The position numbers were made by a program, and so were the translations under genes. From Synergistaceae bacterium (GTDB lineage Bacteria; Synergistota; Synergistia; Synergistales; Aminobacteriaceae), in assembly GCA_009778055.1 (NCBI GenBank), contig WRKN01000053.1, forward strand, positions 1-13,535: 13,535 bases of DNA, given 5' to 3'. Below the pieces are notes generated by a model that had not been told where the DNA came from, ran no database searches, and was given only the letters and a program-made list of their open reading frames with translations. Shown here one piece after another: positions 5,091 through 10,979 of this stretch; position 1 is the stretch's first letter, and the number at the start of each line of letters is the position of its first letter.

Positions 5091-7286
5091 GTGGATTTAC
5101 TTGGGTGGTTCAAGAACGCCAAAACAATATTTAATACTGAAACAATTGAAACGCCCATTGCAAATTCAGAGACGGACAAGAACATGACCGTCATGGACAA
5201 TCTGGACGTCATGGTGTACGTCTCCGACACGGATTATAATTTACTTTACGTAAACCGCAGCATGGCGGAAGCTTACGGAGTAGGCAAAGTAGACAAAGTA
5301 GACAAAAAAAACGGGCTTGAACAAAAGTGTTACAAAGTCATACGGAACCAAAATCGGCGCTGTTCAATCTGCAAAGCGCCCCCGCATGTGTCCGGCGGGG
5401 AAACATTCAAATATTTATGGGATGACGCCCTGGGCGCGTGGATAAGCGGCACGGCGTCGGCTGCGCGGTGGACGGACGGGGCTGTGGTTTATGTTCACTC
5501 CTTCAGCGACGAAACGCGGCAAAAGGAACAGGAAGAATCGCTGCGCAAGGCCATACACGCCACGAACGCGGCGTCTACAGCCAAGTCCGCTTTCCTTGCC
5601 AACATGAGCCATGAAATAAGGACGCCCATGATCAGCATCGTTGGCTTTTCCGAGTTGGCCATAGGCGACAAAATTTCTACAAAAACCAGGGAATATCTCG
5701 GTAAAATCATAGAGAACTCAAAATGGCTGCTGCAAGTGATAAACGATATCTTGGATTTTTCAAAAATCGAATCCGGAAAACTGGAGCTGGAGAGTATTCC
5801 TTTTGAATTGCGCGACGTGTTCGCCCGCTGCCAGGCGGAAACCGCGCCTAGCGCTCTGAAAAAAGACGTTAAAATGTACTTTTACGCCGAGCCGTCAATC
5901 GGCAGAAAACTGGTCGGAGACCCGGACAAATTGAGCCGGGTGCTGATGAATCTCCTTTCCAACGCCGTGAAGTTCACGAACGTCGGTATGGTAAAGCTTT
6001 TATCGTCCGTCAAAAACCAAACCGACAACCGCGTCACCATACATTTTGAAGTGAAAGACAGCGGCGTCGGTATGACGTCCGAACAAATCGGCAGTATATA
6101 TGAGCCTTTCATGCAGACCGGCGTAAGTACCGCGCGCAAATTTGAAGGCGCGGGGCTTGGCCTTCCCATAGCCAGAAACATCATCAAATTGATGGGCGGT
6201 GACCTGATGGTGGAGAGCGCGCTCGGTATCGGCAGCAAGTTCAGCTTCAACCTGACTTTCGATACAATAGACTCGCCCATATGTATGCCTGAACGTGAGA
6301 TTTTGATTGGCGAAGTAGAAAAACCGTCTTTCAAGGGAGAAATCCTGCTTTGCGAGGACACCAGCATGAACCAGATGGTAATATGCGAGCACCTTTCGAG
6401 GGTAGGGCTTAAAACCGTGGTGGCGGAGAACGGCAAAGAGGGGGTGGAGATGGTTCAAAGCCGTATAGAAAACGGGGAAAAGCCCTTCGACTTGATTTTC
6501 ATGGATGTGCAGATGCCGGTCATGGATGGGCTGGAAGCCGCGAGCGCAATTATTAAACTGGGCGTCAAGACTCCCATAGTGGCCATAACGGCAAACGCGA
6601 TGCCCGACGACAGAGAACTTTACAGGACCAGCGGCATGTACGACTGCGTGAGTAAACCTTTCACATCGCAGGATCTGTGGCGCTGCCTTCTGAAATATCT
6701 GACGCCGGTAAATCAGCAGAAGGACTATGAAAAACATATGAAGCACATTGATGAGAAATTGCGTTTTAAGCTGATAACCTATTTCGTTAAGGACAACCAG
6801 ACCAAAATCAGCGATATTAACAATGCTGCCAGCGAGGGTGATATAAAGCTGGCGTGCAGGCTGGCGCATACTTTGAAAGGCAACGCGGGGCTGATTGGCA
6901 AAGCGGGGCTGCACAAAGCCGCCGCCGACGTGGAACAGATGCTCAGAGACGGGAAAAACCTGGTTACGGAGGAGCATATGAAGGCTCTCGAAATCGAATT
7001 GAGCGCGGCGCTGAAAGAGCTGACGCCGCTGCTTGAAAAAAACGAGGCTTCAAATCCAACTCCAACCCAAACCCCGGCCGCGGGCTTCGACGAAAAAAAG
7101 GCGCGTGAGATATTTGAGCAGCTTGAGCCCTTGCTGAAAAGCGGTAACCCTGACTGCCTGAACCTTATTGACGGGCTTCGCGCGATACCGGGAAGCGGGG
7201 AACTGACGCAGCAGATGGAAGAGTTTGATTTTGTGCCGGCAATAGCGTCCCTTGCCGAACTGAAGAAAAAATGGAGGTGTGGATAA
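5091..7286 (+). CDS. Soluble hybrid sensor histidine kinase (PAS-HisKA-HATPase-REC-HPt)
   Basis: I choose GTG 5091 (731 aa), since the strong AGAGGGGG at about 5075-5082 is 8 bases upstream. An in-frame GTG at 5082 overlaps that site. Domains in order: a PAS domain at about 32-145 with cysteines at 80, 91 and 94 (CSIC), a HisKA helix with phospho-acceptor H174 in SHEIRTPM, and a HATPase with N-box NLLSNAVKFT (287-296), DSGVGM (323-328) and GAGLGLPIA (353-361). A receiver follows, with phospho-acceptor D472 in MDVQMPVMDG and K522 in SKPF. Then comes an HPt domain with H593 in HTLKGNAG, and after a Pro/Thr linker a helical C-terminal module (665-731). No membrane segment is present, so it senses a cytoplasmic signal, perhaps redox or metal through the PAS cysteines. 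Phosphate should flow H174 to D472 to H593, then to a separate receiver. The next gene, overlapping by one base, encodes exactly such a receiver. Confidence 0.95.
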   Translation: MDLLGWFKNAKTIFNTETIETPIANSETDKNMTVMDNLDVMVYVSDTDYNLLYVNRSMAEAYGVGKVDKVDKKNGLEQKCYKVIRNQNRRCSICKAPPHVSGGETFKYLWDDALGAWISGTASAARWTDGAVVYVHSFSDETRQKEQEESLRKAIHATNAASTAKSAFLANMSHEIRTPMISIVGFSELAIGDKISTKTREYLGKIIENSKWLLQVINDILDFSKIESGKLELESIPFELRDVFARCQAETAPSALKKDVKMYFYAEPSIGRKLVGDPDKLSRVLMNLLSNAVKFTNVGMVKLLSSVKNQTDNRVTIHFEVKDSGVGMTSEQIGSIYEPFMQTGVSTARKFEGAGLGLPIARNIIKLMGGDLMVESALGIGSKFSFNLTFDTIDSPICMPEREILIGEVEKPSFKGEILLCEDTSMNQMVICEHLSRVGLKTVVAENGKEGVEMVQSRIENGEKPFDLIFMDVQMPVMDGLEAASAIIKLGVKTPIVAITANAMPDDRELYRTSGMYDCVSKPFTSQDLWRCLLKYLTPVNQQKDYEKHMKHIDEKLRFKLITYFVKDNQTKISDINNAASEGDIKLACRLAHTLKGNAGLIGKAGLHKAAADVEQMLRDGKNLVTEEHMKALEIELSAALKELTPLLEKNEASNPTPTQTPAAGFDEKKAREIFEQLEPLLKSGNPDCLNLIDGLRAIPGSGELTQQMEEFDFVPAIASLAELKKKWRCG

Positions 7287-8224
7287 TGAGCGAAACACGC
7301 GAGAACAGCGTGCTCATTGTCGATGATGAAAAGTCTAATCTCATGACTTTGACACACATATTGAACCCGGACTACACCATTTACACGGCAAAAAACGGAG
7401 CGGACGCCGTTGCAAAAGCTAAGGAATATTTACCCGACCTGGTTCTGCTGGACATAATCATGCCGGAGATGGACGGATACGAGGTGCTTGCCGCGCTTAA
7501 AGGAATGAGCGACACGCGGGATATCCCCGTTATTTTCATCACGGGGCTCAGCAGCCCCGAAGACGAAGAAAAGGGGCTGTCCTCCCATGCCGCGGATTAC
7601 ATAAGCAAACCTTTCAGCGCCGCGATTGTAAAATTAAGGGTTCGGAATCAGGTGCAAATCGTCAACCAAATACGCACCATAGCGCGCATGAGCATGACGG
7701 ATCAGTTGACGGGCGTGTCCAACAGACGCGGTCTCGACGGGCGGCTGGACATGGAATGGGCCAGGTCGGTAAGGGATAAAACGCCTCTCAGCATTTTAAT
7801 GCTGGACGTGGACAAGTTTAAGGTCTACAACGACACATACGGGCATCAGCAAGGCGACGTGGCCTTAAAGACGGCGGCAAAAATTTTTACGCAGTCGCTG
7901 AAGCGCAAGACTGATTTTGTCGCCCGCTGGGGCGGTGAGGAATTTGCCGTATTGCTGCCGACCACGACGTTGGAGGGCGCTTTGGACGTTGCCGAAAATA
8001 TACGCTCGAGCATCGAGAGAACGGTAATCCCCTGCTTTGACGGCTCCATCACCAAAGTGACCATCAGCATCGGCGTAAACACACAAATACCGGAGCACGA
8101 CAGCTCCCTGGAATTTTTCATAGCCGGCGCGGACGAGGCTCTTTATACCGCAAAGAACACCGGCAGAAACAGGGTTGTTCACGCGTCGGAGACGGAGGAT
8201 ACAGAAAGCTTGGAAGCGGTATGA
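7286..8224 (+). CDS. Response regulator with REC and GGDEF domains (diguanylate cyclase)
   Basis: The start ATG 7286 overlaps the kinase stop as TAATG, with GGAGGTG 6 bases upstream. The in-frame ATG at 7271 precedes that site and is unlikely. The protein is 312 aa. Residues 7-120 are a receiver, with acidic pocket DDE at 13-15, phospho-acceptor D56 in LLDIIMPEMDG, T86 and K108 in SKPF. Residues 135-300 are a GGDEF domain: DQLTGVSNRR opening, metal-binding D174 in LDVDKFK, active-site GGEEF at 216-220, and ISIGV. RKTD at 207-210, five residues before GGEEF, is the RxxD inhibitory I-site, so product feedback is expected. It should make cyclic-di-GMP from two GTP when phosphorylated, in the manner of PleD/WspR. 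The upstream hybrid kinase, through its HPt, is the obvious phosphate donor. Both partners are soluble. Confidence 0.96.
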   Translation: MSETRENSVLIVDDEKSNLMTLTHILNPDYTIYTAKNGADAVAKAKEYLPDLVLLDIIMPEMDGYEVLAALKGMSDTRDIPVIFITGLSSPEDEEKGLSSHAADYISKPFSAAIVKLRVRNQVQIVNQIRTIARMSMTDQLTGVSNRRGLDGRLDMEWARSVRDKTPLSILMLDVDKFKVYNDTYGHQQGDVALKTAAKIFTQSLKRKTDFVARWGGEEFAVLLPTTTLEGALDVAENIRSSIERTVIPCFDGSITKVTISIGVNTQIPEHDSSLEFFIAGADEALYTAKNTGRNRVVHASETEDTESLEAV

Positions 8225-8229
8225 AACTC

Positions 8230-8256
8230 GTAAGGGCGGCAAAATACCGCCCTTAC
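8230..8256. terminator. Hairpin at the convergent junction, possible weak bidirectional terminator
   Basis: A perfect 10-bp inverted repeat (8230-8239 with 8247-8256) with a 7-base loop sits between the stop of the diguanylate cyclase gene and the stop of dprA, overlapping the last bases of dprA. Neither side has a U-run, so it is not a classical intrinsic terminator. It may mark transcript ends or block RNA decay. Confidence 0.45.
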
Positions 8257-9356
8257 AGACCGGCGCTGTAGCGTCCCGGGCCGGACTCGTACGCAAGGGC
8301 GGCGGCGCAGAGCGTTATGAGGCATGACTGCGCTTCGGCGAAGCCGAACCCGCTTTCTTTCATAACATCGTCCAGCGTGCGGTTTCCTTTGCGCTGTAAA
8401 AGGCTCAGTATGAGTTTTTCTTTCTCGGAAAGGCTCTCGGAAAGCTGCGGGGCGGAGGAATCGTTCCCGAACTCCAAAAGCAGTTGGCCGTATTTTCCTG
8501 ATATCCTGCCGATAAAATCGTCTATGTCGATCAACGGGTTGGCCCCGTCGCGGATCAGCGAGTTCGTGCCCTTGGAGGCGTCGTCGGTTATACGCCCCGG
8601 TACGCACCATATTTCGCGCCCGATTTCCAGTCCCAGACGCGCCGTTATCATGCCTCCCCCGTCCTCGGGGGACTCCGCCAAAACCACGTGCTTGGAAAGC
8701 CCTACTATTACCCGGTTGCGGTCTGGGAAACGCCACGGGTCGCCGCCGGTTCCCATCGGGTACTCCGACACCAGCGCCCCTTTTTCCTGAATTTCGTGAA
8801 ACAGCCGGTGATGCTCGGCCGGATATACCCTGTCCACCGCCGTTCCAAGCACCGCGGTGGTGGCTCCCCCTTCCGCCATGCAACCGCGATGTCCCGCCGC
8901 GTCAATGCCCTTTGCCCCGCCGCTGACCACCCGGTATCCGGCGCGGGCGGCCGAACGGCCTATGGCCTCCGCCACGGCGCTTCCGTAACGGCTGCATCGC
9001 CGCGTGCCCACAATGGCAAGGCACGGCTTCAGAACGTCCAGCTCTCCCTTAACGTAAATGCCTATGGGGGGCGCGTTCAAATCCTTCAAACGCACCGGAT
9101 AATCGGCGTCGTCCACCGTTACGAAGCGCGCGCCGAACGATTCCACCCGGGCCAGCTCCCGCTCGGGCCAGTCGCGCTCGCCTATAAGCTCCCCCAATCG
9201 GGCGCACGACGAAGGCCTGAGTCCCAGCTTCCGCCACAAATCCTCTCCGCCGTTCCACAGGGCCTCGGGGGCGTCGCCTCCCCTCAGTTTTTCCCACGCG
9301 CTCAAAGGGGCTTTGCACGCGTTCAAAAGCAGTTTTGCCTTGAGAAATTCGTTCAT
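8253..9356 (-). CDS. dprA: DNA-processing protein DprA (Smf)
   Basis: This 367-aa protein is full length for the family. An N-terminal helical region (1-75) precedes the extended Rossmann fold (about 80-290), followed by a C-terminal winged-helix domain (about 308-360, EKEKLILSLLQRKGNRTLDDV). Family motifs are clear: VTVDDADYPVRLKDL before PPIGIYVKG, AIVGTRRCSRYG (114-125), VVSGGAKGIDAAGHRG (143-158) and FPDRNRVIVGLS (210-221), then GGGMITA. DprA binds incoming single-stranded DNA and loads RecA during natural transformation; in many non-competent bacteria it is retained for other recombination roles. The ATG overlaps the stop of the upstream HD-GYP-like gene (ATGA), and no good ribosome binding site of its own is visible, so it is likely translated by coupling. 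The usual neighbour topA is absent; the partner here is a signalling gene. Confidence 0.97.
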   Translation of the reverse strand: MNEFLKAKLLLNACKAPLSAWEKLRGGDAPEALWNGGEDLWRKLGLRPSSCARLGELIGERDWPERELARVESFGARFVTVDDADYPVRLKDLNAPPIGIYVKGELDVLKPCLAIVGTRRCSRYGSAVAEAIGRSAARAGYRVVSGGAKGIDAAGHRGCMAEGGATTAVLGTAVDRVYPAEHHRLFHEIQEKGALVSEYPMGTGGDPWRFPDRNRVIVGLSKHVVLAESPEDGGGMITARLGLEIGREIWCVPGRITDDASKGTNSLIRDGANPLIDIDDFIGRISGKYGQLLLEFGNDSSAPQLSESLSEKEKLILSLLQRKGNRTLDDVMKESGFGFAEAQSCLITLCAAALAYESGPGRYSAGL

Positions 9357-10531
9357 ACAGCCGAGACGTAAGGCTCCAGCTTACGCTTGCCGAAGTCGTC
9401 CAGCGCCTCTTTAATGTAGACGTCGCCCTCTTTGCGGATTTTCATGGTCTCGAACGGAGAAACGAGCTTGCCGTATTTGTCCACACATACCAGGACGCGC
9501 GGGCACAGCAGGTCGCGCTCCTTTGTTTCAAGCACGATGCCTATGCGCCCGTCGGACAGGAGCACCACCGTGCCGGGCGGGTAAAGGCCGATGGCCGAAA
9601 GCAGGGCGCGCACTATCCGGCTGTCGAAATCCGTGCTCGTCAGCCCTATCATCATGGACACGGCCTGGCTTCCCCCGCAAGGCTCACCCATAAACAAGCG
9701 GCTTGTCATGTTTTCAAACGCGTTGGCCACGGCCACTATGCGGGCCGACATGGGGATGTACTCTCCCGGCAGCCGGTCGGGCACGCCCATGCCCCCCCAT
9801 TTTTCGTGGTGGGAACGCACCGCGCCAAGGACATGGACGTCCCTGACCCCCGTGTCCTTCATCAGAGTTTCCCCCAGCAGGGGGTGGTAGCTGAATACCT
9901 TGGGCTCCCCGTGAACTATATGTTCCTCGAACTGATGATAGAAAGCCTTGCCTATGTCGTGAAACAGCCCTCCGACGATGCAGGACTCGACGAAAGCCGG
10001 CCAGACTGGAAAGACCTTCTGCGCTATGTAGCCGGTCAGGAGCGCCACGTTGATCGAGTGTATGGACGCCCTCTCCTTTTCCCGGTCCTCCGCGCTCACC
10101 AGCGACAGGGTGATCTGCGGGGCACGGCGGATCTCTTTAGGCAGGCGGGAAGCTATGTTTATCATGGAGCGAACGCCGTGTTCGCGCACGGAGCGATCCT
10201 CTATGCCGCCGTAAATTATCCCGAACTGGTGGATTGAGACGCGGGTCAAAAGAGGATTCAGCTCCGTCACGGAGGGGACGATGGAGCCGAGCGCGGCCCG
10301 AAATTCCCCCGCCGTTATGACGGGCACGCTTTTTACCTTTACGTGAGTTATACCGTGTTTCAAAAGTTTCGACACAATCTCGGGCTGCGTCTGCCTCAGC
10401 GCCGACAGGCTGACACCGGCCGGAAGTATGACTGAACGGGCTTTGGACAGGACGTCCTCGGCAACTATGCCTTCAACGTCCAGCAGTTCCCCCAGCGCGA
10501 CGTTCCATACTTTCTTCTTCAATTCGGCCAT
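9353..10531 (-). CDS. HD-GYP-like domain protein with altered signature residues
   Basis: This 392-aa protein starts at ATG 10531 behind GGAGGGGG, an unusually close ribosome binding site. Residues 12-68 look like the N-terminal module often found in front of HD-GYP domains (LPAGVSLSAL then HGITHVKV). The HD part has H158 (IHSINVA), H191-D192 with K195 (LFHDIGKAF), H216 (SYHPLLGE) and H241-H242 (RSHHEKW). The signature GYP is GVP (249-251), and the expected VxDxFDALTS reads VANAFENMTS, with Asn at 270 where a metal-binding Asp is usual. A C-terminal beta module (LLSDGRIGIVLE) is typical of the group. The family hydrolyses cyclic-di-GMP with a di- or tri-iron centre. With the Asp lost, activity may be reduced, different or absent, and the protein could instead bind the nucleotide. 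It is coupled to dprA and convergent with a diguanylate cyclase gene. Confidence 0.9.
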   Translation of the reverse strand: MAELKKKVWNVALGELLDVEGIVAEDVLSKARSVILPAGVSLSALRQTQPEIVSKLLKHGITHVKVKSVPVITAGEFRAALGSIVPSVTELNPLLTRVSIHQFGIIYGGIEDRSVREHGVRSMINIASRLPKEIRRAPQITLSLVSAEDREKERASIHSINVALLTGYIAQKVFPVWPAFVESCIVGGLFHDIGKAFYHQFEEHIVHGEPKVFSYHPLLGETLMKDTGVRDVHVLGAVRSHHEKWGGMGVPDRLPGEYIPMSARIVAVANAFENMTSRLFMGEPCGGSQAVSMMIGLTSTDFDSRIVRALLSAIGLYPPGTVVLLSDGRIGIVLETKERDLLCPRVLVCVDKYGKLVSPFETMKIRKEGDVYIKEALDDFGKRKLEPYVSAV

Positions 10532-10572
10532 CCCCCTCCATTTGGCGAGTTTAATGAGTTTAGCGTACCGCG

Positions 10573-10601
10573 GTATAAGCGCTATTAATTTTACGCGTCA
10601 A
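10573..10601 (-). promoter_or_regulatory. Putative promoter of the HD-GYP-like/dprA operon
   Basis: On the minus strand TTGACG (10601-10596) and TTATAC (10578-10573) are 17 bases apart. Transcription would start near 10566, about 35 bases before the HD-GYP-like start codon. A palindrome, TACCGCGGTA (10566-10575), overlaps the -10 and could be an operator. Confidence 0.5.
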
Positions 10602-10619
10602 TCAAGCATAATGTAAAAT
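10590..10619 (+). promoter_or_regulatory. Putative promoter of the YerC-like gene
   Basis: TTTACG (10590-10595) and TAAAAT (10614-10619) are 18 bases apart. The -35 directly abuts the -35 of the divergent promoter, so the two may interfere or be controlled together. The match is moderate. Confidence 0.35.
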
Positions 10620-10620
10620 A

Positions 10621-10639
10621 ACAATTAAAGTCAAATTGT
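10621..10639. promoter_or_regulatory. Inverted repeat, candidate operator in front of the YerC-like gene
   Basis: ACAATT and AATTGT form a perfect 6-bp inverted repeat with 7 bases between them. It lies just after the predicted -10 and 24 bases before the ATG. Position and dyad symmetry fit a dimeric TrpR-like repressor, which would make the gene self-regulated. The pairing of repeat and regulator is inference. Confidence 0.35.
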
Positions 10640-10662
10640 CAAGTGTGTGCCGAGGTGACGTT

Positions 10663-10950
10663 ATGGCAGAAAAGTGGAAAGACGCTTTAACGGACAATTT
10701 ATGCGAGGCGATCCTGGCGTTGGAGACGGCGGAGGAGGCGTACGCGTTCCTTGAGGACGTGGCAACGATAGGGGAAATCAAGTCCCTTGCTCAAAGGCTG
10801 GAGGTTGCCAGGCTTCTCAGCGTAAAAAAAACGTACCCTCAAATCGCCCAGCAGACCGGAGCCAGCACTGCCACCATAAGCCGTGTCAAGAAATTTCTTG
10901 ATTACGGCCCGGGCGGCTACAAAACCGTGCTGGATCGCATGAACAAGTAG
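10663..10950 (+). CDS. yerC: TrpR-like transcriptional regulator of the YerC/YecD family
   Basis: I choose ATG 10663 (95 aa) because GAGGTG is 5 bases upstream. The TTG at 10636 falls within the control region. The family pattern is clear: a helical N-terminal part with FLEDVATIGEIKSLAQRLEVARLL, then the helix-turn-helix YPQIAQQTGASTATISRVKKFL (about 58-80), and YGPGGYKTVLDR. The arrangement resembles the Trp repressor, and YerC/YecD proteins are DNA-binding regulators of mostly unknown targets. The tryptophan-binding role of TrpR should not be assumed. It stands alone, with its own promoter region and a clear terminator. An inverted repeat in front of it may be its own operator. Confidence 0.93.
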   Translation: MAEKWKDALTDNLCEAILALETAEEAYAFLEDVATIGEIKSLAQRLEVARLLSVKKTYPQIAQQTGASTATISRVKKFLDYGPGGYKTVLDRMNK

Positions 10951-10979
10951 GGGCGGCTCAACGCCGCCCCTCGCTTTTT
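10950..10979 (+). terminator. Rho-independent terminator of the YerC-like gene
   Basis: An 8-bp GC-only stem (10950-10957 with 10963-10970) with loop TCAAC is followed by TCGCTTTTT. It starts in the stop codon of the YerC-like gene, and its T-run overlaps the gyrB stop codon. On the minus strand there is no U-run after the stem, so gyrB is less clearly terminated here. Confidence 0.85.

Noticed and set aside
6000..6977. 325-aa frame on the minus strand across the hybrid kinase
   Set aside because: It lies entirely inside conserved kinase, receiver and HPt coding sequence, has no ribosome binding site and shows no recognisable domain.
10636..10662. TTG start 27 bases upstream of the YerC-like ATG
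   Set aside because: It lies in the inverted repeat of the control region, and GAGGTG sits correctly for the ATG at 10663.
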